11,389 nt of DNA from contig JAEHHF010000016.1 of the NCBI GenBank assembly GCA_019248085.1, positions 1 through 11,389 of the forward strand, read 5' to 3'. Shown here piece after piece: positions 1 through 6,057 of this stretch (its first letter is position 1; every line of letters starts with the position of its first letter). The notes under the pieces are model-generated. The model saw nothing but the letters and a program-made list of their open reading frames with translations, had not been told where the DNA came from and searched no databases. Origin of the DNA: Candidatus Dojkabacteria bacterium S2_J21. Lineage in GTDB: Bacteria > Patescibacteria > Dojkabacteria > SC72. The translations under genes and the position numbers were made by a program.

Positions 1-1
1 A

Positions 2-580
2 GCCAGAGAAAATGGTGTTGAAGATAAATTTAGAGAAGTTGTTGGTACTCAATGGGATGCTGATAGCTTTAAAGAATTTTCTGCTAAGCCAAAAGTTAGA
101 GAAGATTTGCTAGTACATATGACTACAAAGTTAGATGATGCTGAAAATTCTCCAACAATATATGATGCTGTTCAAGATAAAATAAAAGAGTTAAGACTTT
201 TAGATACATCTGGTAGATTCTCATCAAAAACTTCTATTAATCAGTATAGAGAAGCTATAGCTGTGCTATCAGAAGAGAGAAAAGCTGCATATGAACAAAA
301 TCAAAAAACAGTACAAGCTGAGTCTAAAACTGTTGCTCCTAAAGCTGTTGATAAATCAAAAGTTGAAGCTGAAAAAGCTAAAATACTTGAAAAAAGACAA
401 AAAGAAGAGTATACTGCGAAAGTTAAAGCTGAACAGGACAAAGTTGCCGAGAAAAGAAAAAAGGCTTCATCGGTTAGTACATCTAAACCTAAAGTTACAA
501 CAAAAGAGCCTAAGTTCGATCCTCTTAAATTAACAGGAAAAGACTTCTTTGAAGTGTTCGACATGATAGGAAAATCGTAA
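2..580 (+). CDS. C-terminal part of a charged helical protein, candidate capsid scaffold (5' end outside window)
   Basis: The frame is open from base 2 to the TAA at 578-580, giving 192 residues of a gene that begins upstream; a TTG at 107 has no ribosome binding site and is not the start. The C-terminal half is dominated by Lys, Glu and Ala (about residues 95-160) and should form long helices or a coiled coil. It ends in a short, more hydrophobic segment containing DPLKLTGKDFFEVFDMIG. The position directly before the major capsid gene, the composition and the coiled coil fit a scaffolding or head-assembly protein, which commonly sits there in tailed phages and often carries a C-terminal capsid-binding segment. 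This is inference from context; no family motif is recognised. Another virion protein, such as a portal-associated one, remains possible. Confidence 0.7.
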   Translation, partial: ARENGVEDKFREVVGTQWDADSFKEFSAKPKVREDLLVHMTTKLDDAENSPTIYDAVQDKIKELRLLDTSGRFSSKTSINQYREAIAVLSEERKAAYEQNQKTVQAESKTVAPKAVDKSKVEAEKAKILEKRQKEEYTAKVKAEQDKVAEKRKKASSVSTSKPKVTTKEPKFDPLKLTGKDFFEVFDMIGKS

Positions 581-589
581 GATTTTCCT
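568..589 (+). other. Perfect hairpin centred on a stop codon (scaffold candidate/MCP junction)
   Basis: AGGAAAATC (568-576) and GATTTTCCT (581-589) form a perfect 9-bp stem around a GTAA loop, a GNRA-type tetraloop in RNA. The loop contains the TAA stop at 578-580. No T tract follows, so it does not look like an intrinsic terminator. In mRNA it could act as a processing or stability element at the boundary before the capsid gene. The pairing is seen directly; the role is inferred. Confidence 0.6.
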
Positions 590-629
590 TGAAAGCAATT
601 AGGTTTACTAAATAAACAAGGAAAATAAC

Positions 630-1997
630 ATGGCTGGTCCAATTAAAAAATTTAACCAAGGTGGAAACACTTCTAGTTCAATCTCTAGACAATTTACACC
701 TGAATTCGTTTCAAAAGCTGTAGTAGAGTATGCTGCAAGAAAAATGTTTTTCTCAAAAATGGCTTCAAGAGAAGATATGCCTGAGAACAGTGGTGATACA
801 ATCACTAAAGAAATCGTTATCCCAATGTTACATAAAGATAACATGGTAGATGGAAACCTTGATGCTTCAACTGCAAAATTATTAACATATGTTTGGTACG
901 TATTCCCATCAGTTGGTGGTGTATTAGATTCTAAATATGATGCAAATGATTACTTAGGTGCAAATGCTGGTAATTTAGATGCTGCTATCGCTGATGCTAA
1001 AGCTGCTGCTACTGCTAGAGTTGGTGTATTAGGTGGATCTGCATTCTTAAAATCAGGAGCTGGTAACATTTTAGGTGGAGATGCTTCATATGCTACTGCT
1101 AAAGGTCCATTGGTTCCATTACCAGAAGAGGGTGGAGTTGTTAACTTACTAAATAGCTCATCTAAATTAGTATCTGCAAAAATGACTCAACATGGTATCG
1201 GTGCTAAATATACAGTTAGATCTGTAACATTAGACTCAAGAATGAAACAAGTTGCTAGAGAAATCAAAGAACTTGCAAGAGCTACTGGTGAATTAAAAGA
1301 AATGCAAATTCAAAACTCATTATTGTCTGCTTCTGAAGCAAATAGAATGATTGCTTCTGATGTTGCTGTTACTCCAGTTCAGATGACTGCTGTAGATGTT
1401 CTTGATTATGATGCATTAAGTGCATTCGAACAAGCTTTAATTGATAATGAAGTTCCAACTGATACTGAAATCGTTTCTGGTACAGATAAAGTTGATACTA
1501 AAGTTATTGAGAATGCTTATGTTGCGTTTGTACATTCTAGAATGTTACCAACATTAAGAAAAGTAAAAGGTCCAGACGGTGTTACAATTGCATGGGTTCC
1601 TAAATCACAATATGCTGCTGGTGAGACTATCATGGATGGTGAAGCTGGTTCTATTGGTTCATTTAGATTCGTAGTTGTTCCTGATTTACAAGTGTACAAA
1701 GGTGCTGGTTCTCTAGTATCTGCTGATACAACTGGAACTGCTGGTGAAAGAGCTAACACTTATGCTACTGGTGGATATTACGATGTATTCCCTATCTTAG
1801 TTGTAGGTACAGATTCATTCATTACTACAGGTATGAGAAGTCAAGATGTTACAGCTAACCACATTTTACCAAAAGCTGATGTGCATAACGATATGTATGG
1901 TCAAGTTGGTGGTGTTGCTTCTAAATGGGAATATGGTTTCTTAGCATATAGACCTGAGAGAATTAGACAATTAGCGGTTGTATGTAGAAGATCTTAA
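630..1997 (+). CDS. Major capsid protein, N4 gp56 family
   Basis: This 455-residue protein forms the icosahedral shell. It follows the layout of the N4-gp56 capsid family. An N-terminal helix lies around residues 22-45 (FTPEFVSKAVVEYAARKMFF), followed by a strand containing DTITKEIVIP. A central block with TQHGIGAKYTVRSVTLDS leads into a long helix near residues 183-230. The C-terminal part begins with AYVAFVHSRM, passes through EAGSIGSFRFVVVPD, and ends in a Gly/Trp-rich stretch with YGFLAYRPERIRQLAVV. Compared with N4 gp56 (about 400 residues) it is longer, with an apparent Gly/Ala-rich insertion around residues 95-183. ATG 630 has AAGGA seven bases upstream. The gene lies between a candidate scaffold gene and a hairpin/terminator pair, as expected for a highly expressed late gene. 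It contains no copy of the octamer common elsewhere. Family assignment is confident; the insertion is judged by eye. Confidence 0.92.
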   Translation: MAGPIKKFNQGGNTSSSISRQFTPEFVSKAVVEYAARKMFFSKMASREDMPENSGDTITKEIVIPMLHKDNMVDGNLDASTAKLLTYVWYVFPSVGGVLDSKYDANDYLGANAGNLDAAIADAKAAATARVGVLGGSAFLKSGAGNILGGDASYATAKGPLVPLPEEGGVVNLLNSSSKLVSAKMTQHGIGAKYTVRSVTLDSRMKQVAREIKELARATGELKEMQIQNSLLSASEANRMIASDVAVTPVQMTAVDVLDYDALSAFEQALIDNEVPTDTEIVSGTDKVDTKVIENAYVAFVHSRMLPTLRKVKGPDGVTIAWVPKSQYAAGETIMDGEAGSIGSFRFVVVPDLQVYKGAGSLVSADTTGTAGERANTYATGGYYDVFPILVVGTDSFITTGMRSQDVTANHILPKADVHNDMYGQVGGVASKWEYGFLAYRPERIRQLAVVCRRS

Positions 1998-2007
1998 TCT
2001 TCTACAT
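1982..2007 (+). other. Perfect hairpin centred on the MCP stop codon
   Basis: ATGTAGAAGAT (1982-1992) pairs perfectly with ATCTTCTACAT (1997-2007), an 11-bp stem with a CTTA loop. The TAA stop (1995-1997) lies across the loop and the first base of the right arm. No T run follows. The same design occurs at the stop codon before the capsid gene (568-589). A role in mRNA processing or 3' protection of capsid mRNA is inferred. Confidence 0.6.
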
Positions 2008-2023
2008 CTAGATAGATAAAATA

Positions 2024-2031
2024 AGCGCCAG
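2024..2031 (+). repeat. AGCGCCAG octamer, copy 1
   Basis: Exact copy in the gap after the capsid gene; it forms the left arm of the terminator-like stem. Confidence 0.85.
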
Positions 2032-2051
2032 ATATAGAGAACTTCTCATCA

Positions 2052-2059
2052 CTGGCGCT
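2052..2059 (-). repeat. AGCGCCAG octamer, copy 2
   Basis: Exact copy on the minus strand (CTGGCGCT on +); right arm of the stem formed with copy 1. Confidence 0.85.
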
Positions 2060-2092
2060 TTTGAAGACAAACAAAATAAAATAGGATTATAA

Positions 2093-2800
2093 ATGTCGAT
2101 AAAACCATATGAAAAGATGACTAAAGCGGAATTACTTAAGGCAATTAGCTTTTTCAAATTAGAAGGTAAAGTTGCAGAATTAGGAAAAGATGAGAATTCT
2201 TTAATTAATGCTGATTATGTTAAAGTTTTAAATGCTTTTAGAGATTCACAGGCTGCTGTAAATAGTGCAGATAATATTGAAGATAGTGCAGATATTGCAA
2301 ATAATGAAATAGATAATGGAGAAAATGATATGTCTGGTAAAGTAGAAAATAAAGAAATTGAAGATAATGGTGAAAAGACTGAAACTAAAGTAATTAAAAC
2401 TGAAGTTAACAAAGCGCCAGTAGTTAGGGTTAAGGCTTTTAAAGATATGACTAGAGATGAGCAGATTGAATTTGCTTCTGAGTATAATGAAACTAAAACT
2501 ATGGTTATTGTTACTGATCATGATACAACTCAAAACTTTGATGCTGATATCCAAGAGAGAGGTGTTAAGATTAACTGGGGAAACAAAAGATGTGGTGGTG
2601 ATGATTGCGTGTTTATGCATGGTGAACCTCAGTATGTTAGAAATGGTGCGCTAGCAGCTATGAGAACAATGCTAATTCCTACAAATAGTAAAAATTCTAC
2701 AAGTAGAACAAAAGCTAGATTTAGTATCACAGAAGTTGAAGGTTGGACTCAAGAAAAAATTGATGAGTTAAAAGCTCAACAAAAATTAAAAGGAAACTAA
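2093..2800 (+). CDS. Hypothetical virion-cluster protein with an N-terminal helical domain, an acidic linker and a conserved-looking C-terminal domain
   Basis: I do not recognise this 235-residue protein with certainty. Residues 1-50 start MSIKPYEKMTKAELLKAISF and look like a small helical module of the SAP/HeH/Rho-N type. Residues about 55-105 are an Asp/Glu/Asn/Lys-rich linker, probably disordered. From about residue 115 a compact domain follows, with a beta-strand containing TKTMVIVTDHD, a segment NWGNKRCGGDDC with two nearby cysteines, and EPQYVRNGALAAMRTMLIPT. The C-terminus (EGWTQEKIDELKAQQ) is helical. ATG 2093 has TAGGA six bases upstream. Its place directly after the capsid gene suggests a head decoration, neck or completion role, which is inference from position only. 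It carries octamer copy 3, read as Ala-Pro. Confidence 0.8.
   Translation: MSIKPYEKMTKAELLKAISFFKLEGKVAELGKDENSLINADYVKVLNAFRDSQAAVNSADNIEDSADIANNEIDNGENDMSGKVENKEIEDNGEKTETKVIKTEVNKAPVVRVKAFKDMTRDEQIEFASEYNETKTMVIVTDHDTTQNFDADIQERGVKINWGNKRCGGDDCVFMHGEPQYVRNGALAAMRTMLIPTNSKNSTSRTKARFSITEVEGWTQEKIDELKAQQKLKGN
2413..2420 (+). repeat. AGCGCCAG octamer, copy 3
   Basis: Exact copy inside the gene at 2093-2800, read as A|GCG|CCA|G (Ala-Pro), at the border between the acidic linker and the C-terminal domain. Confidence 0.85.
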
Positions 2801-2801
2801 G

Positions 2802-2846
2802 ATGGCTTGCATGGGAAAAGGTAAAGGTCCTAAACCTAATAAGTAG
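2802..2846 (+). CDS. 14-residue basic peptide MACMGKGKGPKPNK
   Basis: ATG 2802 begins one base after the TAA of the previous gene and has AGGA (2791-2794) at a normal spacing. The frame gives MACMGKGKGPKPNK and stops at TAG 2844-2846. A strong intrinsic terminator starts seven bases later, so the peptide fills the whole space between a good ribosome binding site and the terminator. A Cys at position 3 followed by Gly, Lys and Pro recalls very short basic peptides seen in some phage structural clusters, but I cannot name a family. It may be a real virion or regulatory micropeptide, or simply a short open frame. Confidence 0.5.
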   Translation: MACMGKGKGPKPNK

Positions 2847-2852
2847 ATATTA

Positions 2853-2881
2853 AGAGTTGGGCTTAGCCTAGCTCTTTTTTT
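2853..2881 (+). terminator. Strong Rho-independent terminator
   Basis: AGAGTTGGG (2853-2861) pairs with CCTAGCTCT (2867-2875), a 9-bp stem with two G-U pairs and the loop CTTAG. Seven T residues run from 2875 to 2881. It ends the capsid-side transcription unit seven bases after the micropeptide stop. The next promoter-like box is at 2914. Confidence 0.88.
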
Positions 2882-2913
2882 GTTTATAAAGATAATTATT
2901 TGGTTAAACAAGA

Positions 2914-2919
2914 TATAAT
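2914..2919 (+). promoter_or_regulatory. -10 box TATAAT, candidate promoter for the fibre unit
   Basis: A perfect TATAAT lies 33 bases after the strong terminator and about 45 bases before the first well-supported start codon (2966). The spacer-distance region holds only GATAAT, so no convincing -35 is present. AT-rich sequence upstream would suit a sigma-70 type promoter that relies on the -10 box. The placement between a terminator and a new gene set supports a real promoter. Any box of this type can arise by chance in such AT-rich DNA. Confidence 0.55.
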
Positions 2920-2952
2920 GTTTTTATAAACAAAAAAAATGAAAATAAATAA

Positions 2953-2957
2953 AGAGG
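2953..2957 (+). promoter_or_regulatory. Ribosome binding site that sets the start at 2966
   Basis: AGAGG lies eight bases before ATG 2966. The upstream in-frame ATG at 2939 follows a run of A and has no Shine-Dalgarno sequence. It would also lie only about a dozen bases from the transcript start predicted by TATAAT at 2914-2919. Confidence 0.6.
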
Positions 2958-2965
2958 TTAAAGAT

Positions 2966-3346
2966 ATGGATGAAAATATTTTCTCGATAAATAAAGGCAT
3001 AGATAATGAATTTATATTTAGTATAAAGAAAAATTATGAAATTCTTCCATTAACATTAGATGATAGTGATACATTTGAGATTAGAATAATCAGATTATCA
3101 ACAAGAGATGTTGTTTCGATTATAAATCAAGTAGAAAATGATGATGGAGTTATTGAGTTTTTTGATAAGCCAAATGGTCAAATACTTGTTAAGCTTAAAG
3201 CATTAATGACATCTGAGCTTGAAAGTGAATTTGGAGATAGAGCTGATAGATATTATAGTAAACCTATGTATGAAATATTGGTAATTGGAAATTCACTACT
3301 TGATGGCGCTATTCAGTTTAGAATACCCGAAGTATATGTGAGCTAA
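2966..3346 (+). CDS. Small beta-rich protein upstream of the tail fibre, function unknown
   Basis: The 126-residue protein starts MDENIFSINKGIDNEF and is rich in alternating hydrophobic and polar residues, suggesting a beta-sandwich. Segments such as NEFIFSIKKNYEILPLTLDD and TFEIRIIRLST resemble the N-terminal beta domain of baseplate or fibre-anchoring proteins, without a firm match. The stop is two bases before the fibre start, so the two genes are probably co-translated. This supports a role in fibre attachment or in the virion. The start at 2966 is preferred over 2939 because only it has a ribosome binding site. Near the 3' end, 3304-3310 holds seven of the eight octamer bases. Confidence 0.8.
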   Translation: MDENIFSINKGIDNEFIFSIKKNYEILPLTLDDSDTFEIRIIRLSTRDVVSIINQVENDDGVIEFFDKPNGQILVKLKALMTSELESEFGDRADRYYSKPMYEILVIGNSLLDGAIQFRIPEVYVS

Positions 3347-3348
3347 GC

Positions 3349-5448
3349 ATGAGTACTATTGTTGAAAACACAAATCCAATATCTGTTGAAATTGAACCTA
3401 AACATTCAGTTACATCTCAAACTGGGGCTATTGTTGAAATCATAGAACCAGATTATAGTGTTGCTGTTCAAAGAAAAGAATATAAAGTTGTTGGAGACAA
3501 TATATATATACCTAGATTATATGATGATGCTCCTCAATGGATGAAAGACTTAATAGGAACTGTTGTAGATATCAAAACTGCTGTTGCTGTTGGAAATCTT
3601 GATGATGCATTGGAAGCACTTAGAACTCTATCTGATGAACTAGATGTAGCTAAAAATACATATACTTTAAGTATTGTAAGCAGTAATGATATAGATACAA
3701 GAATAAACACAGCAATAGAAACATTAAATAGTGCACTGCTTGACGCAGATGCTACAATATTAAATATTGCACAAACTGCTACTACTCCAGAAGAAGCTTC
3801 AGCTATAGCTATAAATACATTGAGTGCATCATTAAGTGAAGATGGTGAAATTGGAAGCTTTATATCAAATATGAATGCAGCTTTTGCTGATCTAGATAGT
3901 GCAACAACTGAAAGCATAAATCTAATGGAAAGCGCTATAGAGGCTGAGTTTAGTGCTAACGCTACAGCTGTTCAAACAATAAGAACATATGTTGGAATAG
4001 ATGATGCTGGAGCAAGTACTGGAACAGGTTTAAGCGCATATCTAGAGGGAAGTGATGGAACTATAGGTGGAGCAGATTCTCAGCTTATTAATGACATAAG
4101 AGTTACAGCTGAAGGCGTTGAAAGTAAATTTGAATATAACAGTATTATAAATATTAATGGTGTTTACAAAAAAAGTGGGTTTGGATTAACTACTAATTAC
4201 ACAAGTGGAACTGGTACTGAGGTTAATCCTTATGTAAGTGAATTTTGGATAGATGCTAGTAGACTTAAGTTTACAAATAGTAATATGACTGGTCAAGTAG
4301 CACCGTTTACTATAGATGCTAGTGGAGAAATACCTGAAGTTACTTTTAATGGAAAGGTAGCATTTACCAATGTAACTGGATATACAGCGCCAGATGTTGC
4401 TGGAGACATTGATGCAAATAATGATTTGTTTGCACAAAGATTAGGATATACTAATTACGCTGCAATGGTTGCAGCTGCTAGTAGTGGGCAGACAATAATT
4501 AATGGTGGATATGTTAATACTACTTTGATCAATGCAAACTCAATCACTGCTAACCAGATTAATACAGTAGGATTGATAGCAGAAAATATAAGCGCAGATG
4601 AAATAGTAGGTAAAACTATAACTGGGGGGGTTATAAATGGAGCTAGAATCAATGGTGCCGTAATAAAAGCTTCTTATCTTGACTTAAATGGTGATTTAGA
4701 GGTATTGACTAATTATATAATAACTGTTGCAATGTACAATGAAAATCCTAGTTTATATACAGATGCTATTTATATAAGCGCTGATAATCAATACAGAATA
4801 CCATCTTTAAGTACAGTTAGAGAGTCAACAATAAGTGCAGATATAAGTGCTAATGGTAGTCTATTTAAGTCTAAAATAAGAAGTTATAATTGTGCTAATG
4901 CAGGACATAATTTAAAATGTGTCAAAAATACTTCGGAGTTTACAGTATCAACAGATACTTTGTTTGCAACAATAACTAGTGCAACAGGGTATGTTGATGG
5001 TAGAACAAGAAAATCTTCTACTCTTACTATAAAGTTTGCAGGAACAAATATTGGAACAATTCATTTTAATCAATACTCAAATTCTGGCGGAGCAGATAAT
5101 ACATCATCTGGAACAGAAAGAATTGATGTTTATGTAAATAATTCTATTGCCTATACATATTCAGATAATTGGACAAGTGGATATATATCTGATGATCCAT
5201 TAGTTTATCCAAATGCTTATATTAGAGTAACTATTAGTGGTATTAATTTTAGAATTAAAATAACACAGTTTAACAGCATATCTGTATATCTTGAAAACGG
5301 TACATATTCTTTTCCAGTTTCGTTTACAAGTACAACTTCATCTCTTTTTGAAGTGAGTACAATAGCATATCCTCATAATGAAACTTGGAAGATTAGTTCT
5401 GTGTCTGGTTATTATAATTCCTCGATTTCAATAAACAACATGATTTAA
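3349..5448 (+). CDS. Tail fibre / host-specificity protein with DUF1983 domain
   Basis: This 699-residue protein has the order seen in the C-terminal half of lambda-J-like tip proteins. A short N-terminal segment with YKVVGDNIYIPRLYDDAPQW is followed by an Ala/Ser/Thr/Asp-rich helical region (about 65-245), probably trimeric coiled coil. A DUF1983 domain (about 250-345) contains VESKF, SEFWIDASRLKFTN, GQVAPFTIDASG and VTFNGKVAF. A repeat-like stretch (about 390-448) reads INANSITANQINTVGLIAEN and onward, typical of fibre beta-helices. Residues about 455-699 are beta-rich, Ser/Thr/Tyr/Asn-rich and probably the receptor-binding domain. The ATG lies two bases after the upstream stop with only a weak GAG ribosome binding site, suggesting translational coupling. 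A seven-G tract at 4624-4630 could make expression of the C-terminal domain switchable. The gene lacks the large N-terminal J hub region. Confidence 0.88.
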   Translation: MSTIVENTNPISVEIEPKHSVTSQTGAIVEIIEPDYSVAVQRKEYKVVGDNIYIPRLYDDAPQWMKDLIGTVVDIKTAVAVGNLDDALEALRTLSDELDVAKNTYTLSIVSSNDIDTRINTAIETLNSALLDADATILNIAQTATTPEEASAIAINTLSASLSEDGEIGSFISNMNAAFADLDSATTESINLMESAIEAEFSANATAVQTIRTYVGIDDAGASTGTGLSAYLEGSDGTIGGADSQLINDIRVTAEGVESKFEYNSIININGVYKKSGFGLTTNYTSGTGTEVNPYVSEFWIDASRLKFTNSNMTGQVAPFTIDASGEIPEVTFNGKVAFTNVTGYTAPDVAGDIDANNDLFAQRLGYTNYAAMVAAASSGQTIINGGYVNTTLINANSITANQINTVGLIAENISADEIVGKTITGGVINGARINGAVIKASYLDLNGDLEVLTNYIITVAMYNENPSLYTDAIYISADNQYRIPSLSTVRESTISADISANGSLFKSKIRSYNCANAGHNLKCVKNTSEFTVSTDTLFATITSATGYVDGRTRKSSTLTIKFAGTNIGTIHFNQYSNSGGADNTSSGTERIDVYVNNSIAYTYSDNWTSGYISDDPLVYPNAYIRVTISGINFRIKITQFNSISVYLENGTYSFPVSFTSTTSSLFEVSTIAYPHNETWKISSVSGYYNSSISINNMI
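4386..4393 (+). repeat. AGCGCCAG octamer, copy 4
   Basis: Exact copy in the fibre gene, read as Ala-Pro, just after the DUF1983 domain. Confidence 0.85.
4624..4630 (+). repeat. Seven-G homopolymer in the fibre gene
   Basis: GGGGGGG encodes Gly426-Gly427 plus the first base of Val428. Most other glycine codons in the gene are GGA or GGT, and no other G run in the window exceeds four. Loss of one G gives GGG GGG TTA TAA, an immediate stop. Gain of one G reaches TAG after a few codons. Either change would remove about 270 C-terminal residues, including the probable receptor-binding domain. Confidence 0.8.
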
Positions 5449-5456
5449 GGATAAAA

Positions 5457-5909
5457 ATGAAAGTAGCAGTAAAAAGAGAGCTAAATAAAATAATAGATTT
5501 GTTTCCAGATGGAGAGAGTGAAAATAGCATTTACCTTACATCAAATGGATATATAGTATTGGATATAGAAGATCCAATACTTACAAGCACAACTAACGAA
5601 TATGGTACTATTGATGTTGTATTTAGAGAACTTAATCAAGAAGATTACAAAGAATATGATAGAATTAATTACAAATCAATAAGAGATGAGTTAGTAAAAA
5701 ACATAGTTGTTGTTCATAATGGAATTGAGTATCAAGGAGATGAGGATTCTCAGAGTAGAATGAGTAGAGCTATAAATGGTTTACAAGAAAATGGTACAAT
5801 AGAATGGAAAGCAAAAGATAATAGTAAGCAAATATTATCAATATTAGATTTAAAAGAAATATTATATTTAGCTGGACAAGAACAAACAAGAATATTGTTT
5901 AATGAATAA
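5457..5909 (+). CDS. DUF4376-family tail-fibre-associated protein
   Basis: The 150-residue protein has a variable beta-rich N-terminal half and a C-terminal DUF4376-like domain (about residues 78-150). This domain contains IRDELVKNIVVVHNGIEYQG, the DEDSQSRMSRAI block, IEWKAKDNSK, and a final helix with LDLKEILYLAGQEQT. Such domains are widespread in phages, usually in short genes next to tail fibre genes, and are thought to act as fibre assembly proteins or small fibre subunits. ATG 5457 has AAGGA five bases upstream, which overlaps the stop of the fibre gene. The last 19 bases, including the stop codon, are the outer part of a 44-bp inverted repeat, so the downstream arm contains an inverted copy of the end of this gene. 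Confidence 0.82.
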   Translation: MKVAVKRELNKIIDLFPDGESENSIYLTSNGYIVLDIEDPILTSTTNEYGTIDVVFRELNQEDYKEYDRINYKSIRDELVKNIVVVHNGIEYQGDEDSQSRMSRAINGLQENGTIEWKAKDNSKQILSILDLKEILYLAGQEQTRILFNE

Positions 5910-6011
5910 TATTATAAAATCTAATTTATGATATTATTCATCAAAAAATTATATTAATTAATAAAATATATCATAAATTAGATTTTATAATATTATTCAT
6001 TAAACAATATT
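5891..6011. repeat. 44-bp perfect inverted repeat with a 33-base spacer
   Basis: Bases 5891-5934 are the exact reverse complement of 5968-6011. The left arm starts inside the DUF4376 gene and includes its stop codon; the right arm is intergenic. Both arms are almost entirely A/T. A smaller 11-bp hairpin is nested on the left side (5902-5912 with 5931-5941). No T tract or GC-rich stem marks it as a normal terminator. In DNA it could extrude as a cruciform. In RNA it would be a long duplex of the kind cut by RNase III. It may have arisen by template switching or gene shuffling in the fibre locus. Confidence 0.9.
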
Positions 6012-6031
6012 ATAAAATCTAATTTATGATA
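6006..6031 (+). repeat. Third, direct copy (26 bp) of the inverted-repeat arm
   Basis: Bases 6006-6031 are identical to 5908-5933 and complementary to 5969-5994. The middle arm can therefore pair either with the left arm (44 bp) or with this copy (26 bp, 11-base loop), giving two mutually exclusive structures just upstream of the next ribosome binding site. TATGAT at 6025-6030 could also serve as a weak -10 box. Confidence 0.85.
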
Positions 6032-6057
6032 AAATAAAATAAAAAAAAGGAAAAATT

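Larger units (their letters stand above)
2023..2063 (+). terminator. Terminator-like stem-loop built from an inverted pair of the AGCGCCAG octamer
   Basis: AAGCGCCAG (2023-2031) and CTGGCGCTT (2052-2060) form a 9-bp GC-rich stem followed by a short T run (TTTT at 2059-2062). The 20-base loop can form a small inner GAGA/TCTC hairpin. It lies 26 bases after the capsid stop codon and before the next ribosome binding site. It could partly terminate capsid transcripts. The T run is short, so efficiency may be modest. This is the only pair of octamer copies outside coding sequence. Confidence 0.6.

Noticed and set aside
291..533. Lys/Leu-rich plus-strand frame in an alternative register
   Set aside because: It overlaps the scaffold-like gene entirely and its composition is what an A-rich coding strand gives in another frame.
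589..617. TTGAAA (589-594) as the -35 of a capsid promoter
   Set aside because: No acceptable -10 box lies at the right distance (ATAAAC at 17 bases), so support is too weak.
301..642. Minus-strand open frames opposite the genes (for example 301-642, 608-844, 2246-2620 and 3534-3917)
   Set aside because: They lie opposite well-supported plus-strand genes, have no ribosome binding sites in sensible places and have compositions typical of antisense reading of AT-rich genes.
2939..2965. Earlier start ATG 2939 for the small beta-rich gene
   Set aside because: It is preceded only by a run of A with no Shine-Dalgarno, and it lies too near the predicted transcript start. ATG 2966 has AGAGG at good spacing.
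5891..6031. Inverted repeat as an N4-type virion RNA polymerase promoter hairpin or ordinary terminator
   Set aside because: N4 promoter hairpins have short stems of a few base pairs and tiny loops. This repeat is far longer, and it lacks the GC stem and T tract of an intrinsic terminator.
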